Part shown: positions 11,760 to 23,013 of the stretch, piece after piece
Position numbering within the stretch: the first letter of the stretch is position 1
Layout: each line of letters starts with the position of its first letter
From: Membranipora membranacea
Lineage: Eukaryota > Bryozoa > Gymnolaemata > Cheilostomatida > Membraniporidae
Reading direction: 5' to 3'
Assembly: GCA_914767715.1 (NCBI GenBank)
Contig: OU612073.1
Coordinates: 684,001-744,000 of the forward strand
DNA length: 60,000 nucleotides
Program-made: the position numbers and the translations under genes
Notes under the pieces: generated by a model
What the model saw: only the letters and a program-made list of their open reading frames with translations
Told to the model about the DNA's origin: nothing
Database searches by the model: none

Positions 11760-13290
11760 TTAGGGTTGAGTATTGGATGGCCCAAGCCTCAGGTCTCTTA
11801 CAGTCCTGGGCAAAAAACTGTTGTGGTACAGTTTGGAGGAAGCAAAAATTGCTGTTGGTTCTCCCCGCGTAGCAGCTCTTGTCACCATGGTGGCGTTTGC
11901 TCGGTTGTTGATGACCTCGTCGTACGCTGAGGATAGGGCCTCATGTTTTTCTTCATCAGAGAGGATTCTCATCTGCAAAGAGAGTCTGTGGTTTTTTCTC
12001 CTGTCTTTGAGAGGCTGGAGTTCTAGTTGGGAGCGTGCGTCTGTTATGCCGCGCCTTCCTTTTATGCCTTTGACAAAGCGTATAGCCTTGCTTTGTGTAG
12101 GCTCGATTTCTTCTGCTGTAGTGTTGTCAGCTGGGTCCCAGAGAGTGTCAGCATATTCTAAGACAGGCCTGCACAGACTGGTGTAAGCCAGCAGTTTGGC
12201 TTTCTCAGGGGCATTGTGGAGAGCAAACTTAATACTTCCTAGGACTTTGTTGGTAGTATTCACTTTGGCTGTGATGTATCTGTTGAATTTCAGGTCTGAC
12301 TGAAATATCACACATAGGTATGTTGTTTCTGGGACAGACTTAAGTGGGACACCACCCAGTGTATAGTGCCAAAGATGATGACTTCACATTCGGTTGTATT
12401 GAAGGGCATCTTCCATCTTTCAGACCAGTCATGAAGGGAGTCAATGTCGCCTTGGAACTTCTTCTCATCGTCGTCATTCCGGACAACAGAGTATAGCAGA
12501 GTGTCATTTGCGTACAGACTAACATTGCATGTCACTGAGTCAGGCAAGTCATTTATGTAGATGAGAAAGAGTGTTGGCCCAAGGACTGAGCCTTGGGGAA
12601 CACCAGACGTAACAGGCAGCTGGGATGAGCTAGAATTCTTGACGACAACTCTTTGACTTCAATCTGTGAGGAAGTCCTGTAGCTGTGACAATATGGTGGT
12701 CACTGAGTCCGTGAGCTACAATTTGTGTTGAAGTCACTGTGTATGGATCATTGGTGCATATAAGGTCTAGTGTGTTTCCATGAATGTGAGCCGGCTTAAG
12801 TATCACTTGAGAAAGATTGTTCCCGTGAAGCGTATTGATGAACTGATTGTGTATGTCTTTGTATGGGGCATTGGGCTTAACTTTACCCGTGGCCCATTCT
12901 ATTCCTGGCAGATTCATGTCACCGACAAATAGCAACTGGTTTCCAGGGTATTTGCTGTTGATGCAGCTTAGCATATCATCTTTGTATATGTTTGCCATGG
13001 AGACACGGGGCCTGTCGTAGCAACAGACTAGAAGTTTAGCGGGGATTTTCACAAAGATCATCTGTTCTCCGAAGGTATCTATGTTTAATTCAGAGGCTTG
13101 TAGGTAGCTTTTGGTGGCAATAAGGACATCTCCTCCATGAATATTGCGGTCGTTGCGGAAGGAATCAAGGTTGGATGTCTCAATGATGCTTCTGCTGAGT
13201 TGTCTATGTGTGTTTCTGTAAGGCATATTATGTCAAAATCTTGCGTTAGAGCTACTATCTCTGTGTTTTACCTTTGGCTGATCTTGTGTT
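11760..13290 (-). pseudogene. LINE ORF2 remains: endonuclease and reverse transcriptase, frameshifted and internally deleted
   Basis: Reading leftwards: an APE-type endonuclease part with IICLTETHID near 13225, DMNLPGIEW near 12910 and GLSDHHIV near 12705. Then an abrupt junction near 12690, where the frame changes to sequence that belongs after the reverse transcriptase fingers: an SGVPQGSVLGP motif near 12600. The palm motif reads YANDTLLY at about 12490, where an active enzyme has YADD, so a catalytic aspartate is lost. A C-terminal reverse transcriptase segment follows at 12311-11760 in another frame. At least two frameshifts (near 13190 and 12310), an in-frame stop near 12660 and a deletion that I estimate at several hundred bases make it inactive. 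Confidence 0.8.
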
Positions 13291-13380
13291 TGCAAGAAAC
13301 AGACTTAGACTTGAGTGTTTCTGTTGTCTAAGTCTTCTGGTTTCAGTTTCACCCAATTCCCCGACTCTTCAGCTTTTTTC

Positions 13381-14268
13381 TCAATAGTCAGGCTTCAGTC
13401 TGATTCTATATTCTGTTTCTTCACCCGCAGATTGTCGCATTGTCTTTATCTGCTGTTGTAGTTGGTACTCCTTGTCACGGGCCTCTTTGTCTACATCAAG
13501 CTTGCAGAATATTTTCTCCTGTCTAAGTTTGCTGCAGTTCACTCTCTTAAGAAAATGCCATTGGGATTTTTCATCAGAGAAATGAAGTTTAACGGGCCTT
13601 GTTTTATCATCAGTTTTCTGGCTCAGGCGAATAGCTGTTTCTGATGGGTTTGTGCGTTTGAACATCTCTCGTTTCATGAACTCTTGTACCTGCTCAAAAG
13701 CTGTTGTTTCTGTTTCTTGGAGTCCATAAAGAATAGCATTGTTCTTTCTGGCCTCTTTATCCTTTTTGTCCAATTCTTTGCTGAGGATGGCCTGCGTCGA
13801 GGATGTGACGGCCAAAGCCCGTTTGACATTGTTAGCCATCTCCCCTTGGCTAGCCACCTCTGCCCACGACTTCTCTATCTTCTTCACCTGTTCAGTTGTT
13901 TCCTTTTGGTATAGCTCAATCTTCCCGCCTAGATTGGCTGTCATCTGTTCCAGGTTATGGAATTTCTTCATGTTTGCAGTGGAGTCTGACACTTTTGCAC
14001 CATCAAAGTTTGGGAGACATGTGTCACAGTACAACTTGACACCCTTCACTGCAAGCTTATTAGTGATCATATTGACTTCAGCCACTGTAATCCTTGACAT
14101 GTGCCATGCATGGTACCATTTCTGGCACATGTCACACTCAATCCACTTGGAAGGCAATAGCTGTCTATAATGCTGTTTTCCTTGTTTCCCTGTTGTTCCC
14201 CAACACTCCTTGTTACTGCAGGTTTCATCTCCATTTTGGTTTAGGGATCCATCTCCATTGCAAATCAA
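13381..14268 (-). CDS. LINE ORF1 protein with PHD-like zinc finger and coiled coil
   Basis: 295 codons, uninterrupted. The N-terminus has a PHD-type Cys/His pattern: C-N near 3, CSNKEC near 17, CDMCQKWYHAWH near 46 and CDTC near 80. The middle (about 100-175) is charged and helical, likely coiled coil. The C-terminal half carries NNAILYGLQE near 180 and VKLHFSDEKS near 230, resembling the RNA-binding part of LINE ORF1 proteins. PHD-containing ORF1 proteins are typical of CR1-group LINEs, where they package element RNA. Intact here although the downstream ORF2 is broken. Confidence 0.75.
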   Translation of the reverse strand: MICNGDGSLNQNGDETCSNKECWGTTGKQGKQHYRQLLPSKWIECDMCQKWYHAWHMSRITVAEVNMITNKLAVKGVKLYCDTCLPNFDGAKVSDSTANMKKFHNLEQMTANLGGKIELYQKETTEQVKKIEKSWAEVASQGEMANNVKRALAVTSSTQAILSKELDKKDKEARKNNAILYGLQETETTAFEQVQEFMKREMFKRTNPSETAIRLSQKTDDKTRPVKLHFSDEKSQWHFLKRVNCSKLRQEKIFCKLDVDKEARDKEYQLQQQIKTMRQSAGEETEYRIRLKPDY

Positions 14269-14295
14269 GGAGTTAAAGTCTTTAACTCCTTGCTG

Positions 14296-15760
14296 TAAGT
14301 AATATAGATAGAGTGGACTTTGTTTGCAACATCATCATCATGGGACTGGGCAGTCCTATGGTTTGCAAGCAGAAATGCTCAAGTTCACTCTAACTTATCT
14401 GCCTATTTCATTGGCTTGGATTTGCGATCATTTAAAAAAAAATATTGGACTCATGTACTGCTATGTGTAGTCCCAAAAACCAAAATTTCTTTCCCGGGCA
14501 TGAGTTAGCCAACAATCTAGACACATTCTGCTTGCAGGATAGCCTTGTGACATAGTCTATCTCTGCAGCACAGCAGTGGTGGCGCTGCCTTCCATCAAGA
14601 AAGGCAACTCCCAGGGTTCAAGGTTATGAGATATCAAAACCAGTGTTCCATTTAGGCTCAAATATATCCAAAATATGGGTTTCCATTGTTTTCCCAATTT
14701 TGGTACTCAGACTAGGTGAATTAGTTCAAGCCCTATGCTGCAGAGACGAACGTATGCCTCAACAGTTCGCACATGCGCAGACTGATCTAGACATCTAATG
14801 GAGGGGATGCAAAAAACCAAAAAAAATTGTGTGCTCTCATGTTTGTCAAGGTCACTGTTTCATTTTTCTTCCCTTCAGCAACAAAGAAGTCATGTGACAG
14901 AAAAACTAACCAATCAATTTCAACATAGCGCGCTCTTCAAAAAAATCTTTCTTTTCAGATCATCAGCTGGATAAGCACTGAAGTCAGCAGGTGGGTACAA
15001 AAATATTGTTTTGTTTTCTCTCGGACAACCCTCTCACTTTCCATTGTTTACCCTCAAATTGTAGGACAATCCCTAAACTGTCAATTATTTACTGTTATTA
15101 CAAGATGGCAGTTAGATGAGACAATAACAAGTCTTGGAAGGGAATTAAATTAATATATTAATTTTAAATCAATTCAATCTAAGAATAAGAAATGAGTTTT
15201 AGAGGGGATCAAGTAGTAAAATAGTCAATCAATCATAATTCAATTCATTGCCCATGTTTTGTCCTGCTCTCCCGACTTAGAATTGAATGATGTAATTAAA
15301 TTTGGTAATTGGTTAGAAGAAACTAAGGCGTTGTCATTGCTTGCTTCTTGTGTCTGCCAGGGAATAACATAAATAAGTTTGTATTATATTTATGTAAGAA
15401 ATAATAATCTTTAGTTATCTATGATCAATAATAATACAACAATAATTGGTTCGATTAATTGAGCAGTTTTAATGATGCCTAATTATTATAACCCCGTCCT
15501 GTGGAAAGAGCTGATTAGCAGCAGCCAATGAACTCCCAATGAAGAGGGAGTTCATTGCAGCAGCAGTACTATTGCTTTTTTATTGCTAATACACGAACGC
15601 TGAGGCGATCACTCATCACGACACTGCTGGTGTACTTGAGAGATGAACAGTGTTTTCTTCACCCTACTGACTTTATTTGATCACTCAAGTATGATAATCT
15701 CTGTTGTTGTAGTTGTCACCTCCTCTTTGTATACACTAACTTTGAATCACATCCATCAAG
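14296..15760. other. Spacer and presumed promoter region of importin alpha
   Basis: No exon seen. A CCAAT sequence at 15524-15528 overlaps a hairpin with arms CAATGAACTCCC and its complement (15525-15557), about 230 bp before the importin alpha start codon. Promoter assignment is inferred from position. Confidence 0.4.
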
Positions 15761-18700
15761 ATGTCAGAAAACGTGAGCAGATCTAGACAGTTCAAGAATC
15801 AAGGAAGAGGCTGTGATGTAAGTCATTTTCCTCTATAGTTCTGCTTTCCCCGATCTTTATCAAGGCCATCTGCATACCCTTTAGTATACAGCATAGGGAG
15901 TGCATACCCACAATACAGAGAGAGGGTTCATAGGTTAGATGAATTTCTGCTACAATTATTTCACTATTGCATCACTCACATATGGCAGACTTGATAAAAC
16001 AATACTGTACCTGACTTTTTGATGTTGGCAATTACGTTTTGTTCGAACAAAATAAGAGGAGACCTAGAAGCTTATCCTTATAACCAATAATATTGAGTCT
16101 ACATCTGTGTCATGTTGTTGTGTTTGTTATGACAGGAGGGTAGAAGGAAGAGAGCTGATGCTAGTGTAGAGCTTCGTAAGATAAAGAAGGATGATCAGTT
16201 GATGAAGAGAAGGAATGTAGCTGATGTAGATATAGATGAACCGACTAGCCCTCTGCAGGAGAGAAGCACAGTCAGTTATATACCCCATCTTAATCTCCTC
16301 CGCATAACACATAGACTCACTTACTCCTAACTTAGACCTCTGAGGACACATACAAATTACTAACATATCACATTGACGTCCAATTTTGGCTAACTGATGT
16401 TGCGTTTTTTTGTTGATTAGGATATTTAGTTCTGTGAGGAAGTTGATTTTTTTGACATTTCACATAGAAAAGCATTTGGTTATTGAAAGGCAGATAACTG
16501 TGTAGGGATTGTTAGAATGTTCTACTCTTGTGCTTATACAGAACATGAAGTCACCGACCACCCCCCTACCTATGAATCAGATAGTAACAGGAATCACAGG
16601 CTCTGACTCCACTAAACAGATGCAGGCTGTACAGTCAGCTCGTAAAATCCTGTCTAAGGAGAGAAACCCGCCCATAGATGATTTCATCCAGGCCGGAGTG
16701 GTCCCTCATCTTGTCAGCTTCCTCAGTAACACAGATAACTCCCCTCTTCAGTTTGAGGCTGCTTGGGCTCTCACTAATATCGCTTCAGGTATCATACCAC
16801 ACATACTGTATCGCTATATAACTGATTGTGAATATCTATGATCTCTGGTAATATCACAAAGATAGTAGATATATATATATATATAGTCTCAGATAATATC
16901 AGAGATAGTAAATACCTATGATCTCGGTATGAAGTTCTAATCCCCATGTGACCTATATTTAGCCACAGCATGGTATACATGACCACAAAAGTAGTTGACT
17001 TATGGTTAAGGCATCCAAAGGACAGGTGAGGTCACAAAACAGCAGCCAGCAGCAAAGAAGTGCTATTTACTATGTGTGCTTCAAAACCAACTGTTGACTT
17101 ATCTCGACTTAAATTCGAGATCACCGCATCAATTATCTCATGCTGGCATAAAGAAGTTTACTCGGTAGTAAAATTCTGTGACTGATTGTACTTAGAGGTA
17201 CTATGGTATTTCAGTTTGAGATAATATGTGAGAAGTTCAATGAATGAACCAGACCTAGGACCTGTTATTTACCCTGCTGATTTGTCTCTGACAGGTAACG
17301 CTGAGCAGACTATGTGTGTAGTGAAGGCTGGTGCTATCCCGAGGTTTGTGGCTCTGTTGAAGTCTCCGGCTGAGACAGTGCGAGAGCAGGCTATCTGGGC
17401 TCTAGGTAACATAGCCGGAGACGGAGCTGATCTCAGAGATATGGTGATAGAGGCTGGAGCTGTCGATCCTCTCGTTAGCCTGGCTAAGCTCGACGCTAAG
17501 GTCGGTCTGACTATGTTATACTAGGTGTATGTGTACCATTTATTTTATAGCTTTATTATTTTTAAACGGACTGAGGCCCACATGAGCCATTTACGTAATT
17601 GTGATCGGTGTTATAGAAATTAAGATTCTTCATTAAAGTTATTTCTTGTGACATTGGTTTCATTTTTTCTGCACTCGCTAACAGGTGCCCTTCCTGAGGA
17701 ACTTAGCGTGGACACTGTCTAACTTATGTCGTAATAAGAACCCACCTCCCTCGTTTGAGTCATGCTGTCGATGTCTGCCTGTCTTCTCTCGACTTCTCTG
17801 TCACGATGATAAGGAGGTGCTGAGTGACACATGCTGGGCTCTCAGTTATATCACCGACGGGCCTAACGAGAAAATCCAGGTGAGTGAAGGCATGACCTCG
17901 GGTAGTAATGCGTAAACTTCCTATTTAAATTTGGAAATGAATTTCAAAACATCATTCTGATAAGCCAGGAATAAACAGATAACCGAATACTCTCTGACTA
18001 TTATTCTGTTGATACGGAACTGGTATCAGAGTATATGAATGGTGTAAATGAAAGCTTTGGGCGGGCTGTCAACATAGGCAGTACTATTATTAGCATAATG
18101 GGGAAATTGGTACAACTCAGACTCGTATGACTTCTTTGGCCGCTGACTGACTCCTGCTGTTTCACATTGTCTGACTTTCTCACATTGTTCTCTCTCTCTC
18201 TCTCCGTGTCTCACATTGTTCTCTGTGTCTGACAGGCTGTATTAGATGTAGGAGTACTGACCAGACTAGTGGAGCTCTTATATCATGATGAGTCATTAGT
18301 AGTGACACCAGCACTCAGGGCTGTAGGAAATATTGTCACAGGTAAGACAGTAAACAGAGCATCTACACAAAGTTACCTAAGGCTAGGTTACATCTCAGTT
18401 CAAACAGCACTGCATCACCACAACAGTACGGATGTGAAGTTTTAGTTTTATTACTGTATCAATTGTAGACGTCTGGGGCAAACTTCAACTCTCGAAATAT
18501 AGAGTTATTGACTCTAGGTAAATCTACCAATTGGATGTTCAATAAATAAAGTCCACAATAATCAATCATAATATGCATACTCCTAGCCTGTGTTAACAAG
18601 CTTTGTTAAGGCAGGCTAGTATACACCATATGTCCTTTGTTTTGTTTATCTGTTTATATACCTGTATACTCACACTATATGTTTATTTAGGTGATGACAC

Positions 18701-21371
18701 ACAGACCCAGGCTGTAGTAGACTGTCCTGGAGCTATGCAAGCTTTCCCTCGTCTTCTCACTCATCAAAAATCTAGCATTAAAAAGGAAGCTGCCTGGGCT
18801 GTCAGTAACGTCACAGCCGGTAATCAGGTAAGTGATACCTTACACTCTCTTGTATTAATACATTGGAGTTAATTGTTTGATGACCCGCTGTTTCGTCTAA
18901 TATAGTATTTTATCACCGACCGTTTCCCAGGAATGATCAATGTTGACTTTTTTTCCTATAAACTCTTTTAAACATCAGTCATAAACAACAGCTTATTTGA
19001 CTGAGACTTTCGATTGTGGTTTTCCTTAGCCATTACTCAACTGGAATAATTGCTATATATTTCCTCAAGGCGTAGTTTCCTAATTGATGACATAACACCG
19101 GATATTACCATCTACAATAATGGCGATGTGTTATACAACACAAGTGGTGCTAAAAATGTGTTTGGTAAATTGCCATCCTGCCACAAATTTCTGTATTAGG
19201 GCCATCCTCTTATAACAAGTACCCATCCGGCAGTGCTAACTTGCCATTCATTTCACTTTGTATCAATACCAAAGTGTGACTGTCACAAACACAATTGGAT
19301 GGCCAATTGACAATTGTGCCAGGTGGACATCTGGCTTCTGTCAAATATGCAGCTCGATCTTAGCGCAGCAAAATATATGTTATACTTGTATATTTTGGTT
19401 TACAGAGGCAGATTCAGGCTGTAATAGATGCTAATATAATACCAGGAGTTATAGATCTTATGACTAAAGGAGACTTTAAGAGTCAAAAAGAGGCTGTATG
19501 GGTTATAACTAATCTGACATCAGGAGGTCAGTGTTATACAGAGTGTATACTTGTTATACAGTTCTGTATACAGTCTAGTACAATAGCCTCTATCTGACTA
19601 TGTGTATGGTGGTCTCTGTCTGTATACATGGAAGGTATCTATAATCGTAGCTCTGTATACATAGAAGGTACCTATAATCGTAGCTCTGTATATACAATGG
19701 TCTCTGTCTGCACACTGATTTCGAGATTACACTATTAACATGTGTATCTCTGATCGATAGAGCCTCTGTCGTAAATAATTGGCACCTACATCAGGCTAAA
19801 GGAGAGGACAACTCTGATTTTATCAAACAGACATGATCGAAAAAGAAATACCTAGCTCTTCTTTATTAGCCATTTTATTCATTCTCTCTTCTGAGCTTTG
19901 GCTAGCAATACACAGTTTCGATGTAACTTAGTTTGTCAAAAATATGTACTTTTTGCCCTTCTAAAACTGGAAATAGGTAAGATAAGATTTTCCAAAATTA
20001 AATTAGAATATTTCAATAAGAAATGAGAAAATGATAAGTGTATATCCAAAAGTTTGGCTAATCACCCATACGTCTCCTTAACACTACATTTCAGCTGCCC
20101 TGAGGCTAGGTGAATTGATTCACTCTCTATCGATCAGAGATATACATGCAATAGTATATCACGTGATCAGTGTGCTCTGTCTGTATACATGGAAGGTACC
20201 TATAGTCGTAGCTCTGTATACATGGAAGGTACCTATAATCGTAGCTCTGTATAGCTTTCAAACATCACCACTGTTGGTATGGTATGTGTTTGTCTGATAT
20301 AAGAAAGGTCAGCTGAGCCTCAAGTCAACATTGACCTTGTCCTACGGCTCCTCTCAGACTTTTTACCCACACATTACATGTGCTGTTACTTGTATCTTGA
20401 TTCATGAAACTTTGACTGCATGTGAAGTAATTTCGGCCCGGTGTTTCATAGTAATGGAATTATTAATTTGTGTTTCCATATACAGGTTCAGTACAGCAGA
20501 CAGGATACGCCGTACAGGCCGGCTGTCTCGCCCCCCTCATAGAGCTGCTCACAGCTAAGGAGGCTAAGACTACCCTGGTAGTGTTGGACTCTATTAATAA
20601 TATACTAGTAGCTGCAGCTAAGTACGGAGCTAAGGATCAGATCTGTCTGACCTTTGAGGAGCTGAATGGGCTGGATGCTCTGGAGAAACTACAGGAGCAT
20701 GATAACCAGGAGGTATGTAATCTGGTACTACAGTGATCTCGTGGTCAAGTATACAGTGGTGTTAGGTTGTATTGTAGATATGTTACACTCAGCACCTGGT
20801 AATTATGATGGTCCATTAAGGTGGACAATAGTAGTATCATTGTGGTTTGCATAGAAACAGTGAATTTCCAGGTCTTTTTACCGTCAGATCCCATTATCAA
20901 TGTGAATATGGCATATCAGCAGCATGTTAGCCTCGGGTCTTACGAGAGATCTGGCTCGTCCCTGAAATCATCGATCAGAATCCTGGTTTAGTTTCAGAAA
21001 TTTACTGTATAAGTCTCTTTGTATCATGGCTTGTTAATGAGACACTACAGTATAGCATGATTAGATCTGTTTTCTCTTGTTTACCATGTACTGTACTATG
21101 CAATGTACTGTACTATATATTTACTATCTGATGTACAGGATTTAATGATATCAAGAGCTGTATGTTAATACTCCCCTCTACTCTTACCCTCACACAGATA
21201 TACCAGTACGCCCTGCGACTCATAGAGACTTACTTCAGTGAGGAGGATGTCGATGAGGATAAAGGACTGGCTCCCAGTCAGCAGTCCGATCAGTTTGAGT
21301 TCTCTAATGCTGCTAACGTGCCTTCTACTAGTGGTCTGCAGAACGGAACCTCCGGCGGATTCACCTTTTAA
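15761..21371 (+). CDS. KPNA2: Importin subunit alpha, KPNA2 (alpha-1) clade
   Basis: Ten exons, all in phase, 534 aa: 15761-15817, 16136-16270, 16542-16788, 17295-17500, 17685-17879, 18236-18341, 18691-18827, 19406-19526, 20486-20712, 21198-21371. This adaptor binds classical nuclear localisation signals in the cytoplasm and links cargo to importin beta. The importin-beta-binding domain spans about 8-60, with basic runs RRKRAD and MKRRN. Armadillo repeats carry the cargo-groove Trp/Asn pairs: [34 protein letters not shown] and WVITN. The C-terminus has an acidic patch (EEDVDED) after the last repeat, as needed for export by CAS. N-terminal FKNQG, SPLQE and LLTAKE resemble the KPNA2 clade. The donor after exon 2 is a weak GTCAGT. 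Length matches the family (about 530 aa). Confidence 0.93.
18593..18618. repeat. Short hairpin repeat, AGCCTG type
   Basis: TAGCCTGTGTTAAC and its near complement face each other around CAAGCTTT. A related hairpin lies at 29272-29314. It sits in importin alpha intron 6. Confidence 0.45.
19617..20250. repeat. Pair of direct repeats flanking about 490 bp in importin alpha intron 8
   Basis: A block made of two tandem units of about 36 bp (each containing TATACATGGAAGGTACCTAT or a close variant) lies at about 19617-19690. An almost identical block lies at about 20177-20250, in the same intron and orientation. No coding sequence is seen between them. Confidence 0.7.
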
Positions 21372-21754
21372 TTTTGGATTGCGATGGGAATGTGAAATCA
21401 ATGAGATTTTTGTTTCAGGGGCCACCGACTCCTCATTTGCATAAGCATGCTTCATAGTTAGCAGAAAAATTATGCATAACATGGCATAATGGAGAAATAA
21501 TACAAGGCAGTATATATTAACTAGCTATGTTTGTATAGGCCTTATATCACTGTCTGCTGATCATTGTATGAATGTGAAACTTGTATGTGTAGTTCTTCTA
21601 TATAATCAGGTCTGATAATTACCTCTCCTTATATTATCAGCTATAACTCACTATTTCTATAAATATCCAGTTTCCTTAAATTTGCCACTAAATACACTCC
21701 AAAAATAAATTAATTTTGTTAGCGATGTTACCAGGATGGGTTTTTGTATGTTTA

Positions 21755-21760
21755 AATAAA
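21755..21760 (+). terminator. Poly(A) signal of importin alpha
   Basis: AATAAA about 385 bp after the stop codon, followed by GT-rich sequence (GATTGTGCATGTT). Confidence 0.55.
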
Positions 21761-21910
21761 GATTGTGCATGTTATTAACTGGAAATTTCATTGTATTGAT
21801 CCCCCTTGGCCTGCTCTCAACTAGCCCAGTATCATAGTGAGTATTTTATCGTCATTGAAATTGCTCAACACTCTCTTACCATCTGAGATTCACAGACTAA
21901 TTCTTCCACT

Positions 21911-22219
21911 TTAAAATGATGGGAATGACGAATTCTTGATTGGCCGGTCCCAATTTGCGTCCATGAAATTAGTTATGTAGGCAATGAGAGTCTGCAGGAA
22001 GGTTTTCAACACTGCCGAAGTCTCTAATTGTTCTCTGCTTAGTGAAGTTACTCTGTCAGAGATATAGTTTACAAATCTACCACTGCTTGATCGAACCGCA
22101 CATCTTCTGAGGAGAAAATTTACCAATACCAAAACAACGAGAATTCTGAGCCAAGTTATTATGATAAGCTCAAAAAGTCTCGCACATTGGAAGAAGCACA
22201 ATTCAAAATAGTTTATCAT
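21911..22219 (-). CDS. Hypothetical 102-aa single-pass membrane protein
   Basis: A single-exon frame lying between two convergent genes. It has one hydrophobic helix at about residues 17-39 (LIIITWLRILVVLVLVNFLL), then basic residues and a polar amphipathic C-terminal half. No family is recognised and there is no homology evidence. It may be a real small gene or a chance frame in 3' sequence. Confidence 0.25.
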   Translation of the reverse strand: MINYFELCFFQCARLFELIIITWLRILVVLVLVNFLLRRCAVRSSSGRFVNYISDRVTSLSREQLETSAVLKTFLQTLIAYITNFMDANWDRPIKNSSFPSF

Positions 22220-22504
22220 GACTACAGTGCTATAATCCTAGTAGACATGCCTAGCCCATTTATCTCGCCCTTGATGCTCTGTAATCCCTGATTCTACTGC
22301 CCTAGATGATTTTATTTATTCTCCTCGTAACAAGAGGCTTCGGACATAGACACATCTTGATTACAGGAGGAAATAAAAAAATACCTTTATCACAGTTCAG
22401 ACAAGGATAAAAAAGTGGTGACAATTTAGCTCCGTGCTTTTTCTTACATCATGATTGTCTTTCACTAGAGGGCTAATCCAGTTTTTAGAGAACTGAGATA
22501 ATAC

Positions 22505-22617
22505 CATAGGACTGCCGCATTTCCTAACTTTGGGCTTAGTGGGATGGAATAAGAAACAGAGCAAGTTTCCATCCTTCCCATCCCCAACCCAAAGTAAGGA
22601 AATGGGACAGTCCTATG
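22505..22617. mobile_element. Short foldback element
   Basis: CATAGGACTG...CCCAAAG arms of about 43 bp face each other around about 25 bp of spacer. MITE-like; no target duplication identified. It lies between the importin alpha and ALG1 3' ends. Confidence 0.65.
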
Positions 22618-22774
22618 CACCCTACCTAAGATAAAAACCGCATATAGATAAAGGAGTATAATTTTAAAGAGTCTTTGCATGAAGACTATGGGAACGCGAA
22701 TGTAAGGAGAGCTGTCTGGGAGCCGTGGCTCTATAGAATAAAACTGATTGATGAATGCAGATACGATAATTTAT

Positions 22775-22780
22775 TTTATT
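22775..22780 (-). terminator. Candidate poly(A) signal of ALG1
   Basis: AATAAA on the minus strand about 235 bp past the ALG1 stop codon, in an AT-rich stretch with other near matches. Confidence 0.35.
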
Positions 22781-23013
22781 ATCACATAAAGCTGAAGCCT
22801 TTCATGTAAGTTGGGCACAATATATATTGGCAATATCACTACGCTAACTATGTAAGAAAAAAAAATTGATCTTGAAATATCAATATAATAGCTAAGCTAT
22901 CTATGCGAGTAAATTGCAGATTATCCGTTAATCAAAATTAATAAAAAAAACATAACCATGTTAGAAGTCGTTGTTTGGCAGTTCTATGGGAATATTGCTG
23001 TGTTGTGATCTGT

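Larger units (their letters stand above)
11626..14295 (-). mobile_element. Defective CR1/L2-type LINE retrotransposon
   Basis: A two-ORF non-LTR element running right to left: ORF1 at 14268-13381, then remains of an endonuclease and reverse transcriptase ORF2 down to 11760, then a 3' region ending in two tandem TCGAGGTAAG units near 11628-11650, a tail style seen in CR1/L2 elements. The central part of ORF2 is deleted and frameshifted, so it cannot move by itself. A perfect 27-base palindrome (14267-14293) sits at the 5' edge over the ORF1 start. It occupies the spacer between the divergent armadillo-Tudor and importin genes. Confidence 0.85.

Noticed and set aside
11773-12186. A 137-codon plus-strand frame
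   Set aside because: It is the antisense shadow of the LINE reverse transcriptase on the minus strand.
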